Source of the DNA: Bidens hawaiensis
Lineage: Eukaryota > Streptophyta > Magnoliopsida > Asterales > Asteraceae
NCBI GenBank assembly: GCA_021521415.1
Contig: JAIQDT010000841.1
Coordinates: 62,001-126,000, forward strand
Reading direction: 5' to 3'
Length of the DNA stretch: 64,000 nucleotides
Of the stretch, positions 1-11,219 are shown piece by piece. Both the position numbers and the translations under genes were made by a program. Every line of letters starts with the position of its first letter. The stretch's first letter is position 1. Below the pieces are notes generated by a model. That model ran no database searches. It was not told where the DNA came from and saw nothing but the letters and a program-made list of their open reading frames with translations.

Positions 1-1469
1 TAAACCTTATTTCTTGCCCATTTCCTAATGTTTAACATCCCACATTGCTCCTTCACAAAATTCAATATTTCTTCTCATTGATCCGGCAATTCATTCCTAA
101 ATTCCAAATTCACCGGCGACAATACTTCGAATTTCATATTTAGAAAACCTAAATAAGAAACTTCTAATTTCATCTTCAAAATCATTGGTGATCAGAACTA
201 ATGGCTTTCTTCAATTTCTCTTATATATATGAGAACCCTAAATCATTTTTCTAGAGTTTGGTAATATTTTTTCAAGAAACTGTAAATCAATCTTTATTTC
301 ACTAACACACCTATCAACAATTATAATAATCAGTTTCAAATATTAAATCCAATATATACCATCTATAAATAGATGTTCTAATTTTAGTATCTAATCATTC
401 TACACCTTAGTAATAGTAAATTAATTTAAACATACAATGTAGCTTTATTATTTAAACATACAATACTATTAGGACACATCAATGTTGATTTGAAGTGTGT
501 CCTTGAAGATGTATACAACATTAACGGCTCATTTGTTCTATCGTCAACTAAACTGCTAAAGGTTCATTCAAAGGATGGTCCGATGCAACTTGGAATAACA
601 AACTGTTGATTCTAAAAACGAAGTAGAAGTCTTTTTTATTGTTACACAGAGTTTCCTTTCTTATTATCCTTTTTCATTGTTTTCTCATATTATGTTTCTA
701 TAAAATTAGTTTTGGGATTGTGTTTTTATTTTATCATATGTATGAGTTTATGGAGATTGTTTTTATTTGATGAAATGACATGATTGTTTTATAAAGTTTA
801 TCTCTTTACAGTTTTATATTATCTAAACATTTGATGTTATATGAAATGAAGCACTATGTTTCATATTGTTTGGTACTAAGACATTCATTGAACTTTTTAA
901 AATATAATACCATCAACTTTATGCATTACTATAGTTGTTAATAAATACTATTAGAAAACACCATATATTTATACAAAAAAACATATAGTAAAATTATTTA
1001 TCATAATCCCATTATGAAATTTCAAATATCATATACTAACTGTTTATAAATTAATTATTTGCTACATGTATCTCATGCAACACTAAACTTTTAATTGTTA
1101 TTAATAACAAATAATATTTTACTATTAAGTAATATAGTAACTATAAAAAACTTCTAATTACTATTAAAAACGAATTGTTTCAGTAAAATATAATTGCAAG
1201 TTTATGTATATTTTTTTATTTTAGCTCATCACATGATTAATTTGTGGCATACATGTTGTATTCGATCTTATTATATTTAGCATGTCTTGTGATCAATGTA
1301 TTAGTAAAAAAATATATTATTTCACCATAATAGTATAATGTATGTTTTTATATTTTATATATAATTCTCAAATTTTCTTATCATGACTTTTATTATTGAT
1401 ATTTTAAATATTTTTGACTTATAAAATTAAATTTTTAACCCCGTGTTATACACGGGTAGCTAACCTAGT
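1..1469 (+). mobile_element. Helitron-like element, 3' terminal part
   Basis: The right end has a canonical Helitron 3' terminus: a hairpin with arms CCCGTG (1440-1445) and CACGGG (1451-1456), a short spacer, then CTAGT at 1465-1469 followed by T. Helitrons are rolling-circle DNA transposons that end in CTRR after such a hairpin and insert between A and T. The body is very A+T-rich and shows no helicase or Rep ORF, so this would be a non-autonomous copy. I cannot identify the 5' TC terminus; it may lie outside the window, so the left limit is only the window edge. The hairpin and terminus are seen directly; the extent is inferred. Confidence 0.5.
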
Positions 1470-1820
1470 TATGAATAAATGAAACTAATATTGCGGTGCA
1501 TAATATATAACCTTATTGCATCATTCTGATACTAGATGCTAATATGAACACTTTAATGGCGAAAAAAAAATTGAAAATCTTGTACGGAGAGAGGAATCAA
1601 GTGTAAGTTTCAGCATACTTAAAACTAGACCAAAACAAAATGGAGCAAACACAAGTCTTTCTTATTCAAACCCAACATTATGCACCAAAAACCATAGTAG
1701 CATGTTTATCTGCATTTAACTAACACAAGGAAAGACATAGTATCTCAAATATTCAACAAAAGGCAACCACATTTTGCCCAACAAAGTATTATAATGTTGT
1801 GATGAAGAAACTAATACAAC
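1470..1820. other. 3' flank of the complex I subunit gene
   Basis: A+T-rich sequence between the Helitron terminus and the stop codon of the minus-strand gene. It probably includes the 3' UTR of that gene. I see no coding potential or repeat in it. Confidence 0.4.
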
Positions 1821-3336
1821 TCAATACTCCTTGTTCCCAAAATTCTTGCACCATATCTGTGATGGAATTGGGCGAACCGGCATATGTGGTCGTTGCTGCA
1901 GTAGATAATACACAAAACGCAAAGTTATAACGTGCACATGAAGACAGATTAAAGAAAAAAAAATACTCCAACTATAACAGGATCAATGGCATGGCATACT
2001 GGCATCAAGATTCAAACTGTTTACCAGCTTCATAAACATAATATCTAGACAGACCATCGACTAACGCTCTAAACAAGTCGAGTATGAAGAAGTATACATT
2101 ACAATTTACACGTAAGTATATATGATCAACAAACCAAATATTGTACCAAGATCAAACTGTTTACAGGCTTCATGAACACGAGATTCTAAGCCAATGATTC
2201 ATGCTCTAAACAAGCCGGGCAAAAAGATGTATACATTACAGTTAAAACACAAATTAGAAAGATCAACAGACAAAACATTGTATTAAAAAAAACTAAAGCA
2301 CACCTGCCCCTAGATATGCTCTATAGGCTGAGAATCAACAAGAGCAAGTATTCAAGTAGCAACTAGATTATACATACAGAAAGTCAAGATGAATATGTGT
2401 TTTAAGTTTCCTCTAGTTCTAATAGATTGCAAATTCACGAACTCAAAAACATAAACTAGAAAGGTATCAAAATACAAGTACGTAAACTGCAGAAAACATA
2501 AAACTCCCAAACAATCCAACGTTTTAAACCCTAAAACTGAATCTTTCTATTCAATCAGCAAACTACTGCACAAAAGAGAGTGCATAAATATAAAATTAGA
2601 GTGATTTCAAACACTAAGCGATCAGAAATCAAGTTATCCTCAAATCCAGATCTCAAACAATAAAGTAGGGGGAAACATAGATAGACAATCGGTCCATAAA
2701 AAACAGATTAAAGAAAAATATAGTGCAGCAATAACAGGATCAATGGCATACTAGCATCAAGATTCAAACTGTTTACCGGCTTCATAAACATGATATCTAG
2801 ACCATCTGTTAAACAATTCGAGCATGAAGATGTATACATTACAGTTTACACTAAAAATATAAAGGATAAACAAGCCATATGATGTACCAACATCAAATTA
2901 TTTATAAACATGAGACTGTAGGCCATTGACTAACGCTATTAACAGACCAAATAGTGGTTTCAAGCTGAACCCTAATGTTCTAAAACCACTAAATCAAACA
3001 AGGTTTTGCATAAAATTAAATTGATACTCGAGTGATTTCAAAACCCTAGCATTGAAAATCCAGATCTAGGGCATTGTAAGTAACGTAAGGGGAAACATGA
3101 AAGAGTATATATATATATATATCAAGATGATGGGTGGGGTGGAAATAGAATTGGACCTCAAGCTCTGCGGATTTCATGGCGATGGGGATGCAAACGAGGA
3201 AGATGCCGGCCATGGCGATGGCGGTGTTGCGTTTCCAGTGGACAGGGCGGCAGTTGGGACCACCGGTCATGGTCCAGACCTTACTTCTGAAATCGCCGCC
3301 ATGATCGCCACCGTGATGTTCACCTCCTCCACCCAT
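1821..3336 (-). CDS. Small plant mitochondrial complex I membrane subunit, two exons
   Basis: Exon 1 is 3336 down to 3157 (60 codons) and exon 2 is 1895 down to 1821 (24 codons plus TGA), joined in phase 0. The donor is GAG|GT at 3157/3156 and the acceptor is TGCAG|CAACG at 1896/1895. The product has 84 residues: a Gly/His-rich N-terminus (MGGGGEHHGG), a TMTGGP motif near residue 22, one hydrophobic segment at about residues 37-54 (AIAMAGIFLVCIPIAM), and a C-terminus RPIPSQIWCKNFG. From memory this matches the small single-span membrane-arm subunit of plant NADH dehydrogenase typified by Arabidopsis At1g67785; the exact subunit name is uncertain. The exons join without gaps and the reading frame is intact, so this is probably a working host gene. 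The long intron (1261 bp) contains a duplicated segment. The MULE transposase ATG lies only 287 bp away on the opposite strand. Confidence 0.85.
1946..2945. repeat. Duplicated segment inside the intron
   Basis: The block at about 1946-2285 recurs in shortened form at about 2704-2945. Both begin with cagattaaagaaaaa and share the phrases gatcaatggcat, caagattcaaactgtttacc, and tgtatacattaca. Inside the first block the same unit appears twice (about 1981-2112 and 2145-2240). There are therefore three imperfect copies in the intron of the complex I gene. No TSD or terminal repeat was found, so I class this as a local duplication. Confidence 0.6.
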
Positions 3337-3623
3337 TTTGTTTGTGTTGTCAACTATCAGGGGAAAATGGTTCAGTGGGTACGCCCTTATTTTGGTGTGT
3401 TTGAAGATATAGGACCAATTTTTTTTTCTTTACGATTATGGCCAGGGGTAATACAGTCTTTCACCACGTTATACATAAACGAACGTTTATATCCCTACAA
3501 GTAGGTTTTTATGTGAGTCATTTGAATTTCAACGATCCTCTCCCAAAATACCTTCTCCCCCCTCCCCTATAATTTTCCGACCGGAGTTCAAGTTGTTTGT
3601 TGTGAAAGTGATTGGAAGTTGCA
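3337..3623. other. Spacer between the divergent complex I and MULE genes
   Basis: This 287-bp stretch separates two divergent start codons and must hold the complex I gene promoter and 5' UTR. It may also contain the left end of the MULE. I could not identify a clear TIR or TATA box. Confidence 0.35.
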
Positions 3624-6600
3624 ATGGAGGCCGGCTCATACAGTAGGCCAGAAAGTGACTATTGCGACCTTGATGACTTGTATGGTAAGTGGTTAATGTT
3701 AGGGATTTTGATTCGACGGTTATTATTATTGAACGATTATTGGCGGTTACTGATATTGAACGATTGTTGGTTGTTATAGGTGATGGTTTCTCAATTTTCA
3801 CTATAAAGCTTTTTCATGGAGGCATGTTCATTACTGAGCTGGAAAAAAAATACGAATGAGGTAAGATAACTTATGTGGACAACATGTAGGTCGACAAATT
3901 TTGTAAAGTTTGTTGGTTGAAATAGTTTGTAAGTCATAAAACAGTTGTGGTACAGTTAGTTATTTTCATTTATTTTCATTATAAATGTTCGACTGTTTGT
4001 TTGGATTTGGGTTTAAAACCGTTTGTTGAAGAATATCATTTTGAAGAAGTTGTTCGTGCTATGGTTAAAGGTCGTAGTCACATGGTTGAAATTTTTGTAG
4101 AACATGGCAAAACGAATAATAGTGAAAGTGTTGTTGAAGTAATACATGTTTCTGTATTTAATCCTGCTTTTGAAAGTGTTTATTTAAATGAGTGCCAGTG
4201 ATGGTGGACGTAGTGATGAGTAGGATTGTGATGCACATGATGGATCATATGAAAGTGATACCGATGATCCTGATTATATAGCTGAGTTTCAAACACCCAT
4301 GGAGGAGGTAGAAATTGATATGAGATTGAATAAAGTTACTCTCGATTATGATGTGGAGGAGGTAGAATTTGATAATAATAGTGATGGAAATGGTTTAAAT
4401 CCATACATGGATTCTTATGAGAGCTCGGATGATGAGAGAATGAGTGTGTTTGTTAAATAGTGTTTTAAGGAAATTCAAGGGGAAAGAAAAGAGTAATATC
4501 AATGATGAGTGTCCTTTTTTTGTTGGTCAATTAATACCGACAAAGGAAGCACGTTATGCTCTTCATGATAGAAGAGATCTGTATATCAAGAAAAATGAAC
4601 CACTGAAGTATAGGGTATGTTTGGGGACCAATCCAAATTTGGTTGCTGGTGAGAGGTCAAATGTGACAATTGAGGAAAAGACCAAGGAAAAAAAAAAGAA
4701 AAATGAAACCCACTTGCCCTTGGACTATGCACATCTCAAGAACGTCCCTTCAAGATAATTGTTGTGTGAAGACCATTCCCAACCAACATGTATGTTTGAA
4801 AAGTCAATCTATCGGTATGTACACAATGTCAACAATTGCCAAACAAATCGAATCTCAGCTTGAAACAACCCCGAACATAGCTGCCAAATCTTTGAAGAAA
4901 AAAAAAATCCAGCAAAAGCATCAAATCTAGATTTCTGTAGCCAAGGTACGAAGAGCAAAGACAGTAGCTAGGAAAAGGAAGGATGGTGACTACACTAGAC
5001 AATACACCAATCCCATATGGTATATTAATGAGCTTATAAAAGTAAACCCTGGGAGTTCCATAAAATTAGATGTGGAATCATGTTCTAACCCTAACAGTCC
5101 AACTAGGAAATTCAAAAGAATATATGTATGCTATGCTGCTTTGTTAGAGGTTATAAATTACTTGGGAGAGAACTTCTAGTGTTGGATGGTTGTTTCATGA
5201 AAGGGAAATATCCTGGACAGATTTTGACTGATGTTGGTACGGATGGTAACAAGTGCTTGTACCCAGTTTCCTTTTCAATAGTGGAAGCAGAATGCACATA
5301 GTCATGGAGTTAGTTCTTAAAGAGCCTTGGAGATGATCTTAACTTGCCTACTGATGCTAATTTCACCTTCATTAGTGACCGACAAACGATATATCTTGAT
5401 TTAAGTTTTGTTTAACCGTATAAGAAAACTCATAGTACATGAAAATGTTGTTTTGACACGTATAGGGACTCATTCAAGCTGTTGAGAGAGTTTTCCCTAG
5501 GGCCGAGCATCGGTTTTGTTGTAGACACATCCACAAAAACTTGAGGCAGACCTGGCGGGAAGATGTGTATAAAGGCTTGTTTTATAAGGCAACCTATGCC
5601 GCTTCTGTCCCATACTTCAACATGGTTATGGAGAAGATTAAGAAAACAAATCTTGATATGTTTCTTGTGTTAAGTGTTCGCATAGCGACTCAGGTCCTAA
5701 CAACTTGATGTCAGACTGTTCAACATGAGGGACATCTAACTCCTCTAACACAGAGAACATAAAGACTAGGATTAGATGCTTAACACACGCAAGTCGGACT
5801 CTCTTTTCCCTTTTTTCAAAAAGAAGCCCCGCCCAACAAGGGGCCCCTCTCTGATAAGGAAGAAAACGATTCTCTAGTTTAATGAAATCCCAGCTGAAAG
5901 TTGGTCAAGATCACATTTTTAAGGAAGGGCAAAAAGTGATATGTAACTAAACAAGCTGTGTGAATCTTTTAACAAACAACTTGTTGTAGAAAAAGACAAG
6001 CCTATCATAAAATGTTTAGAGTATATTAGAGTGTATATGACAATGAGGATTGTGAATGTGAGGAAAATGCAAGCAACTGTCAAGGGCATGTTAACACCAC
6101 AAGCAACTGAAGCATGGGAAGAAATACAAGCAAAATCAAGTAAAATGTCAGTTATGATGGTGGATAAAGTTACTTAACAGGTTAAAAGTATGAGAAGCCA
6201 GTGTGTTGTGAATGTGGACAAAAGGACCTGCACATGCAGGAGGTGAGACTTGACAGGTACGCCATGCAAACATGGGGTTGCAGCTCTATTTGACATGGTT
6301 GAAAATAACATGCTTGTTGGTCCACTGGAAAAGTGGGTTGATGAAGCTTGCTGGTTAGACACTTGGAAGAAAGTGTATAATTACCAAATCATGTCCATCC
6401 CTGGCCCTAATATGCGGACACCATCAGAATACCCAACATCATTAACTCCACCTAAACATCATAATCAGGTATGTGGTAGTCTGTTATATGCAACAATTGT
6501 TAAACAATTAAGTGGTTTGACTTTATTTGTTATGTTTTCACATAGATTGGGAGGCCAAACAAGAACAGGAAGAAGGCATTGGGTGAGAAGAAAAAAATGG

Positions 6601-6808
6601 CAGCTAAGAAGAAGCGGAAGATGACAATAGAGGAGGTCCAACAAGTGTTTTCTACAGGAGGTAGACTAACAAGGGTGGGCAGAGTGTGATATGTAAAAAC
6701 TATGGAGAATATGGACACAACATCAGGACTTGCAAGCCAGCACCAGTTGAACAAATCCGGTCTTCTAAAGGAGCTCCCCAACCAAGTCAACCATAATGAA
6801 GTCAACAA
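3624..6808 (+). pseudogene. MULE (MuDR-like) transposase, decayed
   Basis: A short first exon starts at ATG 3624 and ends at a GTAAGT donor (3685); the next begins after the AG at 3778-3779. The frame then encodes the typical plant MULE N-terminus (FTIKLFHGGMFITELEKKY), but stops interrupt it. Further on I recognise the DNA-binding region (about 4450-5000), the MULE catalytic region (about 5170-5650, with phrases such as FISDRQ and EHRFCCRHIHKNLR), the SWIM zinc finger (about 6230-6300, GTPCKHGVAA) and a C-terminal knuckle-like KNYGEYGHNIRTC (about 6698-6740). Several stops and frameshifts break it, and about 175 bp near 5700-5875 looks like extra sequence between catalytic segments. The family catalyses cut-and-paste transposition; this copy cannot encode it. 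TIRs were not found. Confidence 0.75.
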
Positions 6809-7083
6809 GGTGAGCTGTTATGGATGTGTTTGGTTTGTGGTAGACAATTTGATAACAATTATGGTGTGTTTGAGACTTTTAAAACTTGTAGCATACTTTC
6901 TAGTTTTGTGTTATGATGGTTTGTGTTTGAGACTTTTTAACCGGAATGTTTGACAATTATGGTTTGTATGGTATTTTGATTGTGATGGTTTCACAAATGT
7001 TTTCAACTCAAAAGAAAGTTAAATCAAAGCAACACATTACACTACAATTATAATGCAAAGAATACTAGAAATCAAGTACAATG
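6809..7083. other. Spacer between convergent MULE and minus-strand ORFs
   Basis: A+T-rich sequence that repeats the phrase tgtgtttgagacttttt twice (about 6868 and 6927). No coding signal is seen. Confidence 0.3.
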
Positions 7084-7447
7084 TTACTTCCAATGACAAT
7101 CCTCATTTGACCAGCCATAGTCCCACACAGGGTCAGCTTCATATAGATCATGATAGTAATCTTCCTCCGACTCGATAGTATAGTCATAAGCTACTTTCAA
7201 AACTTCAGGGGCTATAATCATCAACCGGATCCATTTCATGTTCTTCATTTGGTCTAAATACTTCATCATCTAGCACAAAATAAGCCATCATATCATCTTC
7301 TTCCAATTGACTCCTTCCCCTGTCTTCCAGTTGATTTTCTACATTGTCAAACTGCCATGCATCCTTCTCCAACTCATTTTTTTCCCAAATGAATTTCATC
7401 CTTCTCAATTTCATCATGGCTGCAACATGACTGCTAATGTGCAACAT
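7084..7447 (-). pseudogene. Acidic hypothetical ORF with a frameshift
   Basis: Two overlapping frames read as one acidic protein if a single-base indel lies near 7210. The first part (7447 to about 7215) has many D/E residues (LEEDDMMAYFVLDDEVF). The second part (about 7215 to 7084) continues as YDYTIESEEDYYHDLYEADP and ends with WSNEDCHWK. It lies downstream of the GRF gene on the same strand and may be a separate gene or a leftover exon. I do not recognise a family. Confidence 0.35.
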
Positions 7448-7556
7448 AAATCATGTAAATAGATTAAACACCAAACTCGAAACATTTAACATAAACTAGA
7501 ACTACAAGAACAAAGATTACATTATCCAATACTACAAATTCAATCTAAACAAGTAA

Positions 7557-8083
7557 TCAATAAACACAAACATACACAAAGAACAACAACCAACTAATTC
7601 CTAACAACATCTTCAAGCTTGTTACTTCTTTGGTTTTCATTCTTACAAAATCATATTTCTTGTTCATCATCTTCACCATTTCTTGAATTACCTTTTCACA
7701 ACTGAGGCATGTGGGATCATCAGCCCATTTTAGCCATCCACAACTCCCCTTCTGTAATGAACTTAACATATCAAAAAAGAAACAACCTAAACAAATACAA
7801 GATGAATATCACATAAACATACAATTAGCCCTAAATCTGACCTAAGCCTAATTATCTTAAGTTCTTAAATAACAGAATCAAGATCGATTAACACACAAGA
7901 ACCCTAATTCATGAATAATTAAACACTTACACAACACAAGAATCGTCGACCCGAGTTTGCTTCGGTCTTGTAGATCCCGTAGCAAGTTCCTGTACCACAT
8001 GAGCATTGCACATCAGATCTATCAATCACATGTGACTTGGAATGTGAGCCAGAGGAGTATTGACTTGACTTGAATTGAGACAT
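7557..8083 (-). CDS. GRF-type zinc-finger small membrane protein, two exons
   Basis: Exon 1 is 8083-7931 (51 codons), with donor GTAAGT directly after TGTTGT. Exon 2 is 7751-7557, after the acceptor TTACAG. The 115-residue product has a Ser-rich start, then a GRF zinc finger: CSCG (residues 27-30), the NSGRRF motif (43-48), CC (50-51), then KGSCGWLKWADDPTC over the exon junction. A short coiled stretch and a C-terminal hydrophobic anchor (SWLLFFVYVCVY) follow. GRF fingers bind single-stranded nucleic acid in other proteins; plants have many such short membrane-anchored members of unknown role, often beside transposons. The frame and splice sites are intact. Its 5' region is cut off: solo LTR S2 starts 6 bp upstream of the ATG. 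Its place opposite the MULE transposase recalls the mudrA/mudrB arrangement. Confidence 0.7.
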
Positions 8084-8089
8084 CAGATA

Positions 8090-9869
8090 TGTAACAACTC
8101 GGATTTTCCAATTAAGATTTTATCCATACCCCGACCCGTTTTATGTTCGAAAAAGTTTTAGCAATTAAAATATCGCGTTTATCGAGTAATTATTATATTA
8201 TTTTTATTTGTTTATTATATATATATATATTTAATATATACAATTAACTTAGAAACATATACATTTTAAACCCTAAACTAAACTTTAAATTATTTATGTA
8301 TCCATCTTGAAACAATAGGGACCTATTTGCAAAACTGTTGTAATTATGTTATAATACCCATTTAACCCGTTTAACCCAAAACCGGATCCAATTCCAACCC
8401 GTATCTATGCTTAATCAAGACCCGAATTGATTTTCTTGAGCCCTAATATTCGGTTATTATTGGAATTGATCTATGCTTTATATTCTTTACATATAATCGA
8501 ACTCACCTACGTTTTGAATACGGAAAACACGTTCTTGTAATATACGAATTGATAATCTAGCCACCCATCATATATCATAATATCAATATAACAACTACTG
8601 ATCATCATAACTCAATTAAACCTACATATATGATCTTTGAATCATCGCCGTCACAACCCCTTAACTTAATTCCATTGATTTTGGCCGCAAACCCCCTGTT
8701 CGTTGTGTTCATGGCCGTCGGCCCTTGTTTCGCTGTTTGCCTTCGATCTGTCTTCGTTTAAGGTAATTGATGTATGAATTAAGAATTTCTAAATCCGTAT
8801 TACAATAGCCTATGGTTAATTAAACTAACATCAAGCAGATTGAACGATTTGAAAAATTGGGTTTATAGGAATTGGGAGTTAATCTGGGCTGTTATATTTA
8901 ACTTATTTTCTTATTCTTTACCAAATTGGATCGCTTGGCTCAACTGGTTGTTTGTGGGTGTGTGTTTCCTCTAGAGCTGGCTATTGGCACGGGTTCGAGT
9001 CCCGGCCATGGCATTTTTTTATTTTTTTAATGGTTTTTAAAGGTTTTATAAATTAAACATTAAATATTAAATAAACTTTATTTTACTAAAACGACATCTT
9101 AGAGTTTATGTTTCTTGTCAAATCTCGTTAAAAGCTTTCGTTTACGTATATATATATATATGTATTATAAGTATATTTTAATAATAATAATAAATCATCG
9201 TTATTTTATTAAAATCCGAACATCATTATTGACGTTTCTCGTCATTAACCGTTTTTACAGATTTCTTATATGTATATATATTATATATATGTATTATTCT
9301 TTTTAAACAAAAATATAATATAAGGTATTAAACGTGTTAAACGAACTAACTATATTTCTTACCATTGGGTTTCGTTAAAGATTCTAAAATATAAATTTTG
9401 TTATAATTAACTATTAAAACGTTTATTAATATAGTATATTACAACTCATATTTATTTAAGCTAATTATTCATTAATCCGACTATATGATAAACAAACGAT
9501 CCACTTAATTAAATGACGACTAATAATATTGTTTTTGTAATAACAAATAATCCGTAGAGATCAATCGTTCAGTCAATAAACACTTTGATCCCAAAACATA
9601 ATTTAAATCAAATTGAAATCTTAATTCATTAAATTATGTTACATATTTTATAATTAATCTTATTACCATTAATAACTAGGAACCCTTGTCAACGCATCAC
9701 GAGAAGCTTGGTCTCATTTAAGTTATTTGGTATCACTGTTTCATCTTCATTTGTTCTACTTTATCAGGTGAGTATCACACTCCCCCCCAACTCATTTTTA
9801 CTGTTTTGGGGACATATGTGTCTCTAAATGTTTTATTATTATTTAATACTCAACATGCAATTGTTAGCC
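8090..9869 (+). mobile_element. Solo LTR S2, left arm
   Basis: The arm starts TGTAACAACTCGG at 8090, like Gypsy LTRs, and runs to the Copia A insertion at 9870. The remainder resumes at 53489 and seems to end at 54051 (GTTATAACA). The joined length is about 2.35 kb, close to solo LTR S1. The TSD is not clear: AGATA on the left against ATGAT or TGATA on the right. There are no internal coding sequences. It contains a tRNA-like A/B-box segment and long A+T-rich tracts. Orientation is a guess. Confidence 0.45.
8935..9002 (+). other. tRNA-like Pol III promoter boxes within S2
   Basis: An A-box-like TTGGCTCAACTGG (8935-8947) is followed 44 nt later by a B-box-like GGTTCGAGTCC (8992-9002). The B box is flanked by a short T-arm-like stem (CGGG/CCCG). 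T-rich runs follow from about 9015. This is the pattern of a tRNA-derived SINE head or an internal Pol III promoter. No normal anticodon arm can be drawn, so I do not call a tRNA gene. Confidence 0.4.
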
Positions 9870-9874
9870 ATGTG

Positions 9875-10228
9875 TGGTGGGCTAGTATTAATGTGGTTTG
9901 TACTGTGTTGGCCTTACATTGTAAACTGAGATCACATGGATCTCGGTGGGCTTTTGGGTAGTATTGGGCTTGTATGTAGTCTCTATATAAACCATGTAAC
10001 TAGGTTTACTAAAGGGTTAGACGTGTGAGACGTACGAGAGAGATATCATTGGTTTTGTGTAACCCGTTGTACTTAAGCACTAGACGTTTTATATACGTGT
10101 GTTTTGAAGCATATTCATTGTGTTACTATTGTGTTTGTTTACATCTTATTGAATCAACTCGTGTTAGTTTCCGCCTAATCAAGAGTTTGTGTGATATTAC
10201 ACTGAAAGATTCGTTCAAAGGACTTACA
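9875..10228 (+). repeat. Copia A 5' LTR
   Basis: 354 bp, TGGTGGGC...CTTACA. It aligns with the 3' LTR over its length with about 37 differences by eye. A TATA box lies at 9984. Confidence 0.9.
9984..9991 (+). promoter_or_regulatory. TATA box in the Copia A 5' LTR
   Basis: TATATAAA, conserved in the 3' LTR copy (CTATATAAACTATG). It fits the U3 promoter of the element; the transcription start would lie about 30 bp downstream. Confidence 0.55.
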
Positions 10229-10230
10229 AT

Positions 10231-10242
10231 TGGTATCAGAGC
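10231..10242 (+). other. Copia A primer binding site
   Basis: TGGTATCAGAGC, 2 nt after the LTR end. It is complementary to the 3' end of initiator tRNA-Met, the usual primer for plant Copia elements. Confidence 0.9.
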
Positions 10243-10842
10243 CTATTGACCTATTCTAGGCTAGGTGGTGATATCACAGATTTAAGAATTGTTTTTGTTA
10301 ATTGTTTTGGTGGCCATGGTATTCGTTTTTCCGGTGACCCTACTCTTCGGAGAAGGAAAGAGGTTATTTTGGGTTGAAGATTGACTTAATCTTGGTTAAA
10401 ATTCAAATCCCAGAGATTTCGGGATTTAATTTGTTACCAAAGTTATCTGGTCAAAGGTTCCTTGGGTTTTGTAACACCCCGTAACCGCAGCGGAAACGTA
10501 CACGGGATGCAACAGACACATCTGATATCAACAGCATTGCTTATAAAGAAAATACCACTACATTAATTTATAACATATTACATTGTTGCGAGTTTCATTA
10601 TTGTCTAGGTGTTACACACATATTTTACCGATAAGACATTAATAAATTCATTACAAAACATAGAGCAGCAAGCTTCCAACAGGTAGCACAGATAGTTAAG
10701 CACATATCAATCATTCTAACTTGGGCATACCTAGAAAACATGTAAAGAAAACGGGTCAACTACGAATAGTTGGTGAGTTTCACTAATTTAAATAAACACT
10801 GACAAATCATTTTAATAATCATTTATTAACAATATAATCATG

Positions 10843-11219
10843 CTGGGAACTATGTTACCCCAGAACATTTCCATTAACTTTCTGGGAACTATGTTACCCC
10901 AGAACAATAATAACCCCTGGGAACTATGTTACCCCAGAACAATAAATACCCCTGGGAACTATGTTACCCCAGAACAATAACAACCCCTGGGAACTATGTT
11001 ACCCCAGAACAATAATAACCCCTGGGAACTATGTTACCCCAGAACAATAATAACCCCTGGGAACTATGTTACCCCAGAACAATAGTAACCCCTGGGAACT
11101 ATGTTACCCCAGAACAATAATAACCCCTGGGAACTATGTTACCCCAGAACAATAGTAACCCCTGGGAACTATGTTACCCCAGAACAATACTAACCCTGGG
11201 AACTATGTTACCCCAGAAC
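10843..11219. repeat. 11-copy hairpin tandem repeat in the 3' LTR
   Basis: The core GGGAACTATGTTACCCC recurs 11 times, mostly about 35 bp apart. Each copy is an imperfect inverted repeat (CTGGG...CCCAG). Spacers are short variants of AACAATAATAACC. Confidence 0.95.

Noticed and set aside
5700..5875. A separate transposon inside the MULE transposase
   Set aside because: The segment interrupts the catalytic region but shows no TIR, LTR or TSD; it may be an intron or diverged coding sequence.
8935..9015. A true tRNA gene
   Set aside because: A and B boxes are present but acceptor and anticodon arms cannot be formed.
10843..11219. CRISPR-like array of 11 regular repeats
   Set aside because: The spacers are short variants of one another, the whole array is duplicated in both LTRs of a plant retrotransposon, and no cas genes exist.
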